From Hyphodiscus hymeniophilus (lineage: Eukaryota > Ascomycota > Leotiomycetes > Helotiales > Hyphodiscaceae), in NCBI GenBank assembly GCA_016508695.1, contig VNKQ01000004.1:2108001-2172000 (forward strand): DNA of 64,000 bases, read 5' to 3'. The position numbers and the translations under genes are program-made. Numbering within the stretch: position 1 is the stretch's first letter; each line of letters opens with the position of its first letter. Under the pieces are notes generated by a model, which was given only the letters and a program-made list of their open reading frames with translations, made no database searches and was not told the DNA's origin. Of this stretch, positions 46,322 to 59,960 are shown one piece after another.

Positions 46322-47289
46322 TCATTGACGACTAGCAACCTTAAGGATCTGAGCAATCGTGGAATCCGTGCCGCTGGTGACACCTAGTCTCAGTCTCTCT
46401 TCGCTCTGTCCCCAGCGCAGAACGTGGTCTGGCTTCTTGCAGAGGATCTTGTCCACAAAGCAAGGCTTCACCGCCAGCCAATCTCTGATTCTTGCCTCCG
46501 TCATATAGCCGGTGTCTAGCTCTTCCCCGCGTTGAATCGACCTAACCGAAGAGTCGTCAAGAAGTCCTTGAATGCTAGCGGCAAGCTTCTAGAGGCAAGT
46601 GTCAGCGTTTGTTCAATGGACAGGAACGGTTATTGGCATACGCCAAAATGAAATGCGATTCTCCTCAAAGCCCGGACTACAAATCGCCGACAGACCCTGA
46701 TGAGGTTCTCTGTACCGCATTCGGTCGTCATTCTCTGAAGCGCCATTGCCAAGTTTTGAAAAGCTAGGCAAACCTGATTCCATGTCACACGGATTCTCTC
46801 TTGATCTGTACTTTGGAACAATCTTTGATCCGAAACACAGTTTTCTGCCGTTGTTCCCAGGAAGTGGTCGAGGGCATATAGTGACTCAATGAAAGGCCGC
46901 TTCTCGCCAGAGTTCAAGAATTTCCGGAACTTAAGTTTGTTGGCGAGCAATCCGGTGATCTCGAACTCTACTTTATCTTGTACGTTCTCTGCTTTCATAC
47001 GGAGCGTGGAGAGAACCATCAGACCTGAACCTGCCGTGTTCATAGGTCGGCCGATGAGTGTTGTTTTCTGTGGGGTGGGAGGTGGGGAATCATCGTCTTC
47101 GAAGGAGAGATTCATTGTGAGATCGGTTTCTGATGTGACGGTTGAATCGTCGAAGTACTCTTGATGTTGAGGTCGGGGTATTAAGCTTGTGGTTTCGACG
47201 CGACTGACAATTTCCCTTGGTAAAGTTTGTGAAGTTGTGAACACAACAAACCTCCGATTCCTTAAAACGTGGAAACGTGGTTTGCCCAA
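46322..47289 (-). CDS. Unrecognised helical protein
   Basis: I do not recognise this protein. Two exons (47289 to about 46643, then about 46588 to 46322) joined by a normal-looking 50-60 bp intron (GTATGC donor, CTCTAG acceptor) give about 300 residues, ending LKVASRQ. The N-terminal about 75 residues are Ser/Thr/Asp/Pro-rich (SFEDDDSPPPTPQKTTLIGR). The middle is predicted helical (RIRVTWNQVCLAFQNLAMAL) with an Arg-rich stretch RRFVVRALRRIAFHFG. The C-terminal segment ARIRDWLAVKPCFVDKILC looks conserved-type. No membrane segment or signal peptide. The exact start and whether more exons exist upstream (for example from 47347) are uncertain. The stop is 99 bp from the antiporter stop (convergent). 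Confidence 0.6.
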
Positions 47290-48853
47290 ATGAGTTAGAC
47301 AAAAATGGTATACTATTCTTCAATCCAACTTCCATAGTGTCGCTCACCTTTCACACATGCAGCCAATTATTGAGAGACTATAACCCTATCTGGCCACCCT
47401 GGCATTACGGTCCTATTTCCCGTTACTAGAAATAAGAGATTGTTCGGCCTCCTTGTGACCAGGTGCAAATGGACATTTTGAACTCTTTTTAACCCAGGTC
47501 GGAACTTCTTTAGAAGCTTGAATCGTTTGCAGTCGCGGAAGGATCGGCGTTCAACGAAGCAGTCGTGTGGTGTCCTGTCTCCTTGCCAATAGTAGCCTCT
47601 AAAGCTTCTTCTTTCTATTGATCTCTTTCCTGCACTCTATCTCGTTTACCTAATAGCCTTTTTTGAACAGATCATGTTATGTCATGTTGACAACGTCAAT
47701 TTCGAAACTCAAGACGACCCTTTGTTCGAATGCTTGATTTAGGATGCTCTACCATTTCCCAATAAAACACAGAATGTTCCTGTTCGATATCCCAAAACTC
47801 TATCATCGATCCCACAAACAAACTGAGCATTGCACAATAGCAATTGAGCGCCCAAGACAAGCCGGGAAAAGACAGGCTCGGGATGGTCTCAGGTATGTGG
47901 TAAGCCTGAATGGTTGAACTAACCCTCACTCAAAAGCTTTCAAAAAAAAGAAGCGCAGATCTTCTCAGATGCTCACTTTCATTAAACCATTCCCACTGTG
48001 ACCAGTAACTAACCAGGTTTTCTTACCCCCAAGTTTTGTGTGATCGGATTGCTTTATGTGTTTACCACTGACGCTCCGCTCCTACTGTACCACTCCAGGC
48101 CATGACACCACAACACTTCCCGTCATCCAGTCCTCTTCGTCCAAATTTTCCATTCACTACTTGTGCGGTCACATCCATTCTCCTCTCGAGCCTTTGCTCT
48201 CGCACACAGCTGAAGGGTTTTTTATGTGCTGTGCTCAACCTCTTTCCCAGAATCCAGATGCCTACACTGCTCTTCGCGAACCACGAACCTTCTTGTCGTA
48301 GGACTTGATGGTCGGATTCTTCGGTGCCTGAAGTCCCATATGTGCACTTCCTCAGATATTGTCCAATCCTACATGCATATGCAGCACCATCTTAGCGGAC
48401 TTATTTCTACCAAATTCTCAACCCAATGCCAAGGAATCCGGTCAGACTCGTCCAGTTTGACTTTCTTCTCGAGCTAGGATACCTACAATATTGGAGAGGA
48501 ATAATCGGGAATGTTAATGCGGATTTCTTTGCTGCATTGCCATGTTTGTATGCCATCAATGCCAACATATTTCAACGGATACTCTAGAATCACGAAAGAT
48601 ATAATATATTTGTGACCATTGTATGGAATTTTCTATGATACAGCAAGTATGATTGAATCTCTTTAGTCGACATTCAAGAGAAAGAGTCTTCGTGATCAAT
48701 ACATCATGACCCATCCATTAGACTCCAGCCTTTCAAATTTGACCAACCAGCCCAAGCCTTGGATAAATGTAATATGGACGTGGAAAATGGGGACAAGGAA
48801 AAAATGCGCGAAAGACCAACAGAAGTAAGCATCGAACCCAGCAACTTCTCCAT
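47290..48853. other. Spacer upstream of the orphan gene, no gene seen
   Basis: 1.56 kb with only short overlapping frames (for example three plus frames at 48056-48477, each below 85 codons). No repeats recognised. It holds the orphan's promoter and the SIN3 3' flank. Confidence 0.5.
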
Positions 48854-51800
48854 CTATGCTTCAGCCATTGGAGCATCTTCAGCCGAAATAGCACTTCCAG
48901 GCAAAACGCCATCAGCAATCCATTTTCTCGTCTCCGCAGATATCTTCTGCACCTCGTCCAAAGGCAGATCCTTCATCCAAGGGCTCATATTGACCCATTT
49001 TTGTTTAAATCTCTCGTTTCTGGACTCTTCGGCCTTCTCCAATCGGACTCGCGCACTTGACATGTTCTTCTCCTTGTCCCATGTAAGTGGCTTGTCAGTG
49101 TAGATGAAGTATTCGGACCCGGGCTCCTTGAAAATAATTCTTGAACTGTTGACACAGATGCGGAGCGTCAAGTCTTCAGACCAAATCAAAGGCTTACGTT
49201 GAACAGCGCCGTCCTCGGAATCCATGTCGCCGGAAGGTAAATTGCGAGTCAGAACGCTCTTGTGGAGAAGTCCCCGATTAATCCCTTCTGTGGGCTCAAT
49301 ACGAACAAAGGAAGAAGTATAGTATTGCCAGCGCTCCTTTCGTTCCATATCATCAAGATCAAATGTGGTTTCATCTTTCTGAATCCATTGAACTGTTGTT
49401 TCATTCTTGCGTGGAATCTGTATCATGATTAGTAAGCCGCAGCCAGCAGAGTCCATTTTGGTACTTACCCATCGAATCAAGAACAACTCGCCATCCTTGA
49501 TATATTTATCGGCTTGTTTGCGCAGATTAATTTCGGTATTGTACGAGGTCTCCTTCGAATCTCTATCATGGTAGAATTGCTCGATAAGATCTGGTGTCTT
49601 TTCCTTGACATCCTGTGAAGCACACACAGCGCCAAGTCTGCAGAGCAGCTTGAGAAGGTCCGTCAGAGGATAGAGCTGCCAGCCCTTCTTCAGGTAATGA
49701 CGACGGAGGAAGTCTTCGTATTTCGATTGCTCGATCTCGTTGGTAATCAAGTCATCTACTAACACCAACGTCTTCGAGTAATATGACTCTCCCTCAGCAG
49801 GCTCAGGGATCTCGTTCTTGTCGTCGATCAAGCCAATACTCTTGGCAGCCTTTGGCAGTCGGGATTGGACACCTTCTTGCTTTGCATCTCCTTCGCTATC
49901 TTTGATTTCCTTGAACCTTCGATACAAAGTTTGGAAGATACTGAAAAAGACAAACATGTGCTGATTGCTGTACAAGCTGTACCATTCACGTTTGAACGGT
50001 TGGTCGGCCTTCATCTCGACTTCCTCGGCTGCAAGAGGTTTTGTTCCAGTGGTAGCAACGGCACCAGGGGCTGCTGCCCAGCGCTCATTGGTGACTTCAG
50101 GAGTTGCTTGATCCTCCACGCCTTCTGCAACATCGTCTTCGACCATTGAGTCGACATCTGGCGTGGATTCTTTGCTGCCACTAGCGCTATCATCCTTTTG
50201 ACCACGGGCTTTGGTACCGTTTCGGCCCTTGTCGAGAACACCACGGCGCAGATCATTCTTCTTGCCATTTACTGCTCGTCGCCCTCTGCCATTCGGAAGT
50301 TCGGTTGGTCCATCATCGAGATCATCATCGGGAGTTCCGCGATCGATATCATTAGTTCGGTCTGCAACGACATCATAGGGAATCTCGAAGAAAGTAGTGA
50401 TGAACTTTTCAAAGAATTCGCAGATCCGTCTCCGTTCAGAGCCCGAGTTGTTGATCTGACCAGAATTGGTGGTATAAAGAATCATACATCGGAGGACGTC
50501 CACAATGACTGACGTGTCATGGAAATCATAGGAGAATTGATACTTCGGGGCTCTTCCTTTGGTACTTCTCTGGCGTCTTTGTTCTTCGTGCTTTGTTTTG
50601 ATCGTATCCACCAAGTGCTTTGGGTTGAAGTTCTTCTTGTCAGATTGCTTGACGTGAATACCCATGTGGTCAAGACTCTTCAGATACATTGCTTGCGTCT
50701 GCGAGTGCCATACTTTCTCCCATTCGCGCTGAAATTACAGATTAGTTTTGATCTGTTCAAAGTATGAAGGATACTTACTTGGGTGAAACGCCATTCTTCA
50801 TCCTTCTGCTTCAACCGTGCCAAGACGACAGGCAACACTGCTCCAGGATCTCTGAACAAGTCGGCAGCAACCTCTGGGCCTTTCTCGCCATATATCTTCT
50901 TGAGTACACGTTTGTAAATGGCTTGACTCTGGCCGCCCAGTCCAAGAGGCATGCGGAAGCCTTCCCTATCAGCAGGGTCCAGAGCTAGGAGTGTTTGACC
51001 AATGGGCTCAAGCAGCTGGATGACTTTCGCATTGGCTTCAATGTTGAAGTCATAGTCGTGTCGTTCTTCCTCGATCCTATGAAGGCCTTCCTCGAATTGA
51101 TTCTTTCTATGAGCGACGAACCCAGAATCCTCGGAAGCCCAGGTAGGATGTGATGCCCAATCATCGTTGAGGACGGAGTGACACATCTCATCTCTACCAC
51201 TGCACGGCTTCAATCTCTCCCGTTTGGGCAAAAGACGATAGCTTGGTCCTAGTCCTCTGCAGTTACTCAAAGCTACGCGACCAGTTGGTGCCTTTGGGCG
51301 GTTGTCAATGATCTCATCGCCACCTTCGTAGTTGACGAATACCTTGAACCAATTCATCAGATCCGGGTTACCACCGATGAAGTTGCTGACTTTGTGTACC
51401 AGCACGTTTCTGTCAATGAGATCTTGCGAGAAGAGGTTGCAGAGTTTCAAAAATTCGTTCATCGTCGACTTATTCGCAATGTACTTCTTCACACGGTCGA
51501 AGAATGCGAGCTCCTCTGGAGTTGCGGAAGATGTAGAGTTTGGAGCTAGGGGTTCGGGAATGATAGGTGTCAAAGTGGGAGACACTGCAGGAGCATCGGG
51601 AGCCATTGCTTTGGGATGATTGAGTTTGATTCTCTGATGTAAGTTAGCAACTGATCGGGCACGACCTCTCGAAGTGAGAATGTCGACACGCAATAACATC
51701 CAACCAATCAGGGAGAGCCCGTGAAGAGGCAGTCAGACATACCTTGTTGTTAGATCCAGCAGTGCCCAAGCCTCCTCTAGAGCTCTCTACAATAGCATTG

Positions 51801-54425
51801 GCCGCTCCAGAAGCTCCAGGAGCATTACGGCGCTTTTTCTCCTTACCACCGCCACTCGCAGCAACAGAGAAATTGCCGACAGGAGGCATCTTTGTCTCAC
51901 CGCGAGCTCCGTGCGAAGCTTGTGGTGTCTGTGTAGCTCCTGCTAGTTGCGCCGCTCTCTCGGCAGCTTCTGCGGCCTGTTGCTTTGCTTGAGCTGCAGA
52001 TTCGGGTAGAAACTGTTTGAAGTCTTCTAAAAGATCTTGCGCGTCATTGAACAAAGTTGTGACTTGAGCATAAACATCTTGGATTGGTTTTGACTCTCGT
52101 TGGTAGGTTTGGAGGATCTCGAGGAACTGTTTATAGATCTCGGGTCTGTCTTGAAATCGATTCTGGGAGTATCTGCATCAGCGATATTCACTCTGATGTG
52201 TTGTGAATTTTTACCTTGATTTTGTTAACATAGCTGATCGCATGATTGAATTCAACAGGACCTCGCTTTTCGAGCCCAGGTTGAGCACCAGCTCCGTTCA
52301 TGCCTGCCTGTCCACCTAAGGTAGGAGTTTGTGTGTTTCTGGGTGGTTGGCCCAAAGTTGCAGCAGCGGTCGTAAGCTGATTCACCCCTCTCTGTTGTTG
52401 CTGTTGATGAATAGCAGCGGCAGTAGACTGCTGTGCTTCATATGAATGGACTTGGTTTTGGCCATATGCAGGTCCACTGGGCAGGCTTGGGGGACTGAAG
52501 ACTGCCTCAGGGCTCTCGATACTGTGATGGGGTTGTTGCTGCCAGTTACCTGGGCGTTGAGAATTGTAGTACCCAGAGTTTGAGGCGCTTTGGGCAGTAT
52601 CGGGAAGCGCACGACCCCCAGGTAGTGACTGTACAGTTGTACCCATCGGAGTCGTTACTCTAATTGTGTTCGGATCGTTGCCAGCGCCGCATTCAATACG
52701 ATATCCGGGAGGTAGAAAGGTGTTAAAGCCTTGGATAAGGTTTGGGTGACCAGCAAAGAGCTCTGAGACTCGGTTTATCACGCCAGGGGTGTCAATACTG
52801 GTGAATGTCAGTTCGAATCCAAATCAAGCCAGGGGTGTGATCTACTTACGCCTGGCTTTTAAAATCCTTCATTATATCGAGAAATCGATTGTATACATCT
52901 GGTTGATCGGCAAATTGAACTTTGACCTGGTCGAGGTAACTGAGCGCATCCTATGATATATAAGTCAGTTTGAAATTCAGACAGTGTATTGAAAGAACGT
53001 GTCGGAGACGTTGTAGAAGCCAGGCAATTATATTCCAGATGATCTACTACTTCCGCTGGAATAGGAAGCAATCAATGACCAGTGGTATGCGCAATAGCAT
53101 GGCTTCTTGTGAACTCCATTCGCACCACCCCGACCTCTTCCCAGGCCACAGTATGAACACCCGCTGACATCTTCCACCCACAAGTCCTCACAGTTGGTGC
53201 TGGAGACTTCCCTGTGTAGAAGTCTTTCTTAACCCGGGTGTAGTTTTTGAGGAACGGAGGTATTCGCACTGCGGGAGTCCGGCTTTGTCAGGTTGTACCC
53301 AGGCTTTAGGATATAGTGGAGCAGGTAGTCGAGGAGCTGATCACGGAGCTGACCAGGTGATCTCCAGTACGCTGTCCTTGCCCTCTGTATATGTGCGTGA
53401 TGCGGAGTGAGAGTGATGTGGGAGTGAGGAAGTTTTTGGTCGAGCAGTGGGCGTGCGAACGTCCTTGTACTGGCTAATAGATTTCTCGTGCAGTCATTCG
53501 TAGGCGCGAGCCTGTCGCCCGGAACAACGTTGTCTGGGCGTCATCTCATAAAGCACTGTGATGAGTTTCACCGGAAAGGCCCATGGGCTTTTGCGCCAAA
53601 CATGTAGGAGCATCCTGATCTCCGACAACTTCCCAAGTTCTTAGGTGACAAAATCTGCCCTTTGTACCGAAATTGCAGTTGCAGTGTCTCCAGTCACGGA
53701 TCGAAGAAGTCGGCCTCTGGTGTTCATTGAAGGATCTGGCTGGGTAAGGAGAAAAGAAACATAAAACTTACATTCAAGATAGGCTGTTGACCGCCTTGCG
53801 CCAAGGCAGGTGCGCCCTGCATTTGATGCGCTTGTGTAATTGGCTGAGAAAAAGGTATCTGCTGTAGTCTCGATGCAGCTTCCTGTTGCTGTTGTTGCTG
53901 TTGTTGCTGAAGAGAAGCGCCAAACGGCACCGCAGCTCCACCGGGAACTCCGAGAGGTATATTTGAGGCTGTCGCATTGTGACCGAGTAAGTTGGGACCG
54001 AAGCCTTGATGCTGTTGAAGCTGCGCAGCCGCGGGTTGAGGTTGATGCTGAGAGGCACGATTGGCTTCGTTGTGAAGAGGACCACCGAATGCATTCCCGG
54101 GGCCACTTGGAGCTCCAAGACCTGACGGAGGTACGCCACCATGCGTTGACAGGAGACCACCAGGACTGTGCATAGCACCAGTAAGCCGTGAAGCTACGGG
54201 TTGATGGATGGGGATTGAGCCAGTAGTGCTCTGATGTGGTGGAGCTGGCCCATGTTGTTCGCGTTGTTGACGGTCTCTCTCTTGTCTTTCGTTGAACTCT
54301 CTTTCTCGTTGTGCGAGTTCTTCCTGTTGATGCAACGCGCGCTGCCTGTTCTGCTCTTCGAGGTATTCACGCTCTCGTTCTCGTTCTCGCTCGAACGCCG
54401 AGGGGCCATGCGGTGGATTGTTCAT
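48854..54425 (-). CDS. SIN3: SIN3 transcriptional corepressor
   Basis: Scaffold of the Rpd3 histone deacetylase complex. About eight exons; product about 1,500 residues. Exon 1 (54425-53772, 218 residues) is Glu/Arg- and Gln-rich with a polyQ run. PAH1 follows (DALSYLDQVKVQFADQPDVY, HPNLIQGFNTFLPPGY), then PAH2 (AISYVNKIK-NRFQDRPEIYKQFLEIL), PAH3 (FFDRVKKYIANKSTMNEFLKL), the HDAC-interaction domain (LSNCRGLGPSYRLLPKRERL, WASHPTWASEDSGFVAHRKN), and the conserved C-terminal region (REWEKVW, KNFNPKHLVDTI, TTFFEIPYDVV). All expected modules are present. The start MNNPPHGPSAF is chosen at 54425; an in-frame ATG further upstream (54602) is possible. The first intron (52951-53771, 821 bp) is very long for this window. 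Confidence 0.95.
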
Positions 54426-55666
54426 GGTGAGGCTTTCGAGGGGTGGAATATTTGACAAGGCAGGATAACAAAGTGAAGCTTTGTCTGGATAGAGGGAGAA
54501 GCTATGCCCTATTGCAGACGATAGATCTTGTCGGAGCGGTCTTGTTAGGACGGAGTCTCGTCTTGAGCTGTCGTGGAAATTCGAGCTGGGAAAGGGTTTC
54601 AAAGATGCCCAGTATGCGGTATTCTGCGTTCCAAATATAGTCTGAGAATCAACTTCTATCCATAGATGTACTTTACATCACTACAGCAGAAGGAGGGTGC
54701 ATATGTCGAGTTAAGAGAGTGAGTGGTGATTGTAAGGAATAATCGTGTGGTTGAGCAAACTGCATCATTCTCTCCCGACCGCGCGATTTGACAGATTAGG
54801 AATGGCGCGAGGCTGAGATCAGCAGGCTGAACACCACGAACCAGTTCGATTCGATCAACCGTACTCTGATATCTTGGCACATATGAAATGCGAATGCTCT
54901 TCTTACAAGCTTATTTTCACTTATTGTAGGTTTCGACTTACTGGAATATGCAAAGTAAAGATTACTTAGGCTTTCCGTGGTCAGCCTCACCACACAACGT
55001 TAGCAAGAGGCTGTACAAGCTATTCGGAGCCTTTGAACAATTCAGGGGGTTCAACACCTACTTCGATAGACAGACAGAAAGCCCCTATTATTTGAACACT
55101 CAATAGCTTTCTCTTCTTGCATCATCGATGAGTCTTCTAAAAGCTGTTGTGTTCTTCATCGCTTCTAGCATCTACTATTGAAGACTGACAGATATCTTGT
55201 AAAGCAACTATTTCGTGGCCGATAATTCTTCTCGTTTTGAGAGCTTAGACCTACCAGTACCTCAATAAAGGCAGCCATTCCTCTACAAACGTGATAATGA
55301 CTTACTGCATGCAAGATACCATTACCCACTCGCTGAGGGATGGTGGACACCTTGTCATATTCTATGAGTTCTTTTTTCTTAGCTGATCGCCCCAATTTGA
55401 GGATGTTTTGATTTACAACACGTTACAGACATCATCTACCTCAAGAATTTGCAGATCATAATTACAGGGTCTCATGATCGTATAGAAGTTATCCTTATAT
55501 TTCTCAGTACTTATGTTCCTTCGTGCAAAGCATTAGTGTCATAATTCATTGCAATCCAAAAGACCCTTCCAGCACCAACCAAGTAATCTGAACATCAGAC
55601 TAGATAGCCTTGAATGGGCGCACATTCCAAGAACTCCATTCCCAAAAGTGCCGCTATTCTATCCCT
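54426..55666. other. SIN3 upstream region, no gene seen
   Basis: 1.24 kb with AT-rich segments and only short frames (up to 76 codons). It holds the SIN3 promoter/leader and the FAS1 3' flank. Confidence 0.5.
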
Positions 55667-56333
55667 TTATGCGTAATTCCGAACACCCTTCAAGATCCAA
55701 ACCTCTCCATTGTAGACCTTGCTAGCAATGCTGCTAACCTCGATATTCCCTGGTTGAATCTGCAACACCGTCAGTCCTCTCCAACTGAAATATCCAGGAT
55801 GAAGAACATACTATCTTAGCCCCATCCCTACTCTCCCACCAAACCTCCCCACCAGCCAAGGTCTTCACCTTCTCCCCCTCCTTCCACGGACTAGCCGGCA
55901 CAACATGAGCCTCCACAAACCTCCTCATATTCCTCTGGGCTCTTTCCTCTCCCTTCTCTCCCTCATAAGCCTGGTCACCTAGCCGATCATAATCCTCCGG
56001 ATCCTCCCATGGTTTCCTCGGCAGCGCCATGATCGCCGAGTTAACCGGCGCCAAAATCGTTGTATTCAACGCACTGTCCTCGAACCGCTGCGAGATGTAT
56101 GCGAAGTCCCGAGTGAATCCTGCGAATATGTTGATGCTGCGATCCCGGCCTAGAACGTCCGAGAGAATTACGGTATCGCTATCGGCGGGCGCGGAGGTTG
56201 AGGGAGAGGAGTCTGTTGGAGGCATCGCGGGTCCTAGATTGGGTTGTTGTAGGGGCTGCTGAGGTCGTTGGGCTAGAACTGAGGCTGCTGATGTCGCAGC
56301 CAGGAGTGGGTATATGAGGTTTGTATATCGCAT
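55667..56333 (-). CDS. Secreted FAS1 (fasciclin)-domain protein
   Basis: Adhesion-type extracellular protein. N-terminal signal peptide (MRYTNLIYPLLAATSAASVLA, likely cut before Q22) is followed by a Pro/Gln/Ser-rich linker and one FAS1 domain: NIFAGFTRDFAYISQRFED, then NTTILAPVNSAIMALPRKPW (the H1-type conserved block) and RRFVEAHVVPASPW. One intron (about 55813-55759) joins DGAKI to IQPGNIEVSSIASKVYNGEVW; the C-terminus ILKGVRNYA completes the domain. About 200 residues. No GPI signal or transmembrane end seen. Function uncertain beyond surface or matrix association. Confidence 0.82.
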
Positions 56334-57393
56334 TTTGGTGTTGCGCTGAAGAAAGTTGGGTTTGACAGCCGATGACGATGTACCTACAGTATTCGAGTAG
56401 TGGATTCACCTGATTGGTTGAAACTGATACCAGCTTGAATCTTCTACGTGAACTCTGCTATGTGCCAATACAGCTTTGAACTAGGACCCAACTTCCCGGA
56501 ATAATTCCATTAACCCCCCGATCCAGTATTTGGCAAGTGTTGCTTGAAGATATCTTGTTTCCTGGTGGTTTGAACCTAAGATTGTACTGTACGTCACATC
56601 ATGCCCGATCTTGGTACGTTTGAGGAAGCTTTGGAATGGCGATTCCTGATGAGGAAAGGAAACGGGTCAAATGATAATGCGGAAGTGCCTCTATCTCTTA
56701 TTTCGAGAGTAGCAGAGTCCAGACTGCCTTCACCCAGGATTCCTCGTCCTCAAGTATTGATGGTAATACCTTATCCCAATCGTGAAGTAACATGATTCAA
56801 ACAAGGCTGCTAAACCTCCGCGAGCGAAGCGGATGACCATTTCGGAAAAGGAATTCTTTATTCTTCACTCTCCGCTATATCATTGATAGGGTCCAAGTGT
56901 AGAGACTACTCGTCTGCTTGTTATAGAATTCTGTCTACTTTGATATACACATGTAATCCGGTATATTATCGCAGGGTTGGGGAAATGGTAGGGAGTCTTG
57001 TGAACTTTGGATATCCCTTCAATTATGGAAACGAGTCATACGAGTCTAAAGCACACTTCAAAAGATCCCCCCTCCGTAGATAGAACCAGCCAAATTCATA
57101 CCAACCACAACCAGACCAATTATAGTGCACTCTTACGCGAATACTCACCCTATGATACCAACAGATCAAGAGCAAAAGTTCCTAAATATCTCCATATTGA
57201 ATGGATATCTATTGAACATCTATAAAAGTTCGATCAGAATCTTCCATTGAAATTTGCATAAGCATATTGTACTGAGCCTTCAAAGATCTCTTTTCTCCAT
57301 TCCACTTCTCGCACAACAAACTCCGTCTCTGCAATGAACGGGATAGCTTTGTAGCCTTCGTACTTTTCAGCAAAACCGTGCGATTGAGTTCTT
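56334..57393. other. Spacer, no gene seen
   Basis: 1.06 kb. A 64-codon plus frame at 56601-56795 is unremarkable. The region holds the FAS1 promoter; no repeat or RNA gene was recognised. Confidence 0.5.
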
Positions 57394-58166
57394 TCACCAA
57401 GGGATGCTGCCTCCTTCGTTGATCATCTTATTACTGTCCGCATCCCTCTTTCCTTCAACAACAGATTTGATGAACTCGCCGGCCTTTGCAGGATCTCCAC
57501 CTCCACCTCTCCTCATCGCCTCAGGATCGCCGCCCAGATTAGTCGCGTTGAAACCCGGATCGAGTGTGATCACTTTGATCTCGCCTTTGAATAGATCTCT
57601 GTGAATCAGAGCCAACATGTTTAGTGCCGCCTTGCTAATCTCGTACGTGTGAAAGGGCGGCAAAGGCGCGCCAGACGCCCTGAGGGTTGACGAACCTAGC
57701 GGGCTCGTCACATGGATGAGGCGGGGATCCAAGGATTTGCGAAGCAGGGGCAGAAAGGCGTCCGTCACGGCGGCCACACCGAAAACATTCGTCTCAAAAG
57801 TGTTGCGAAGTAATTCTACCGAAAGTGAAGGCGACGTCGGTCCCACGCCAGCGTTGTTGATTAGTGTGTCTAGACGTCCTCGGTCTTTCTCTACCGTGGC
57901 CACTGCAGCTGCAATGGAAGTCGCATCCGTCACGTCTAGTTGGACAAGAGAGACAGATCCTTTGCTAGAGAGCTTGGCCAGAGCTGTCTTCCCTTTCTCC
58001 AGCGAGCGAGACCCTATTATCACGTGATAGGCGGGCGAGGCAGCCAGCGCTGCGGCGGTTGCATATCCAATGCCTCCATTACCACCTGGAGAAGACGATC
58101 AGTCCTCTGGAACACGAATATAGGAGGAACTTTACCAGTAATTAAAACGGTCTTTTGAGCACACAT
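57394..58166 (-). CDS. Short-chain dehydrogenase/reductase
   Basis: Classical NAD(P)-dependent SDR of about 240 residues. A 31-nt first exon (MCAQKTVLIT) splices across an intron (about 58135-58089) to GGNGGIGYATAAALAAS, creating the cofactor-binding TGxxxGxG motif (TGGNGGIG). NNAG is in LINNAGVGP, the catalytic Ser in HVTSPLGSS and the YxxxK in YEISKAALN. LDVTD supports cofactor contact, and the Arg in GSRSLEKG after the second strand suggests NADP(H). DPGFNATNLGG lies near the C-terminal region. Substrate unknown; such genes in fungi range from carbonyl reductases to metabolite enzymes, and no cluster partner is nearby. Confidence 0.88.
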
Positions 58167-59960
58167 ATCTGAAATGCCGTGTGATCTTGGATGTTGATTG
58201 CCCAAAGAGGAGGAGGAAGTCCAACCATTAATATAGTTCTGTTCTGTCCATTCCATACATAAGACACTGAGCATTTGCTCGATTGTACCTAGTCTACGTA
58301 GGGACTGTGGGATCCATAGCCTCCCTCATGTAGTGTGCGGCCTCTTGATTATCAGAAACTTTGTAATGCTTACGGTTTGAGCCGGAGATAGCGAAAATGG
58401 AGCTTAGGGCCGGCGAGCCCTGTTTCAAGTCACATCGCCTTGCGGATATCAACGCAGATATCTTCTCAGCTATGAGAACGCGGTCATTTGAAAGCAATAG
58501 TATGATTGCCAGCGCAAAGGTGGGCCACTGGACAAACCAAAAACAAATATAAACTTTGATATAGACTTTAGAACCAACTTTGTCTGCCAGTCTACTCCAG
58601 TATCCAGTTTATTTTGCGAGCTCTACATGCCTGAGATGTGTTTCTGCCACGCAGCATGAGAAGCTAGGTCTATCATCAACCTGTGGAAAGCATACTAAAC
58701 CGCATATCACACATTCTCTGGACCATTACAAGAAGATGCTATTCAACGAGAGCTGAGGCGCCTAATGTGACATAAGTGGGGAGCGTACACAATGTAAATA
58801 ATATCATTGTAGCACTTGCTATTCCTCAGACTTTGACTTGTGTCTTACATGTTTCGATGGGAATATGCACAGTGTTGATGGAGGACACTCCCTGTCGGAA
58901 CTGATGACCAAAGACGGGATGCTCAAACCAAGAATGAGTATGTCTCTGTGCAAAGGAATAGAAGACGAGGTTAGAACACCAAGACTCTTCACGGACGGAA
59001 GAGTAATAGTTAGCAACACCTACAAATAATTGGCTCGAATAAATTGTCCGAGAAAAGACATGTAGATATGAAAAGGACTGGTTCCGTGAAGAATCGGATT
59101 TTTAGGGTATCTCCGTAGAGCATCCACGTGACCATCCGCCATTCATTAAACCGAGAGAGCGAGCTCGTCAACGAAGTATCCCTTTCTGTACCTTACCTAT
59201 CTAGGTATAAAGCGGCAAAGGCATCACATTCACCTGTCACAGGCTGTCAGGAAATGTTCTGCATGATTCACATGTCAAAAGTGTCATCCAGGAGCATTCC
59301 CCTGAGATGAGCTGAGCCTTCCGATCATATGATGAAGAATCGGGGGGTTACTGTAGCGGCTTCTAGCGTGTGTGGGGGCTCTGGGGAGGTTGGTTCATTG
59401 AGAACTTCCTTCACATGCTTACTCGTACCATTTCTGCATTAACCGTCAGAACCCGTAAAGGGCAATTCTCCACGAACGAAATGGGAACTGTGGTGAACGC
59501 GGGCTTGATTACTGGAGTGCTCGTTTCGGAGGAAGAACGGAGGGTCCTAGAATACTGTACTTGTACTTCGTATGAAGGCTGTCTGAGTTGTCGTTGTTGA
59601 TGTTGAAAGGATCCCCATTGAGCCGAGTGCGAGGGTCTTCCATTTTCATTCACTGCAGTCTGCAGCCGTCTTCAGAATATTATTTGGGAATTCAACCTAT
59701 TGCGACTCGCCGACACACCGACGGGTGCCAGCTGCTGACTTAACGACTCTCGCGCATTCGCTGATTTGGGACACTTGAAGAGACCTCGGCATTTCCCCCG
59801 TCTTCTCCATACGGTACCGAGCACACCTGGCCAGTGGCGTGTGTGCATGCGGATCCATCAAAACCTCAACTACATTCCTCGTTCCATCGTCTTCTTTATA
59901 CCCGTCTCCTACCTTTCAATCTCCCTCCATCTCTACCTCAGAAATCTAGAAAAAGATAGA
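58167..59960. other. Divergent region, SDR / fumarate reductase
   Basis: 1.8 kb between divergent starts with no gene. Short frames (58838-59029, 59370-59600) carry no motif. A CACGTG lies at about 59125-59130. The part before 59961 is pyrimidine-rich, typical of a fungal leader. Confidence 0.5.
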
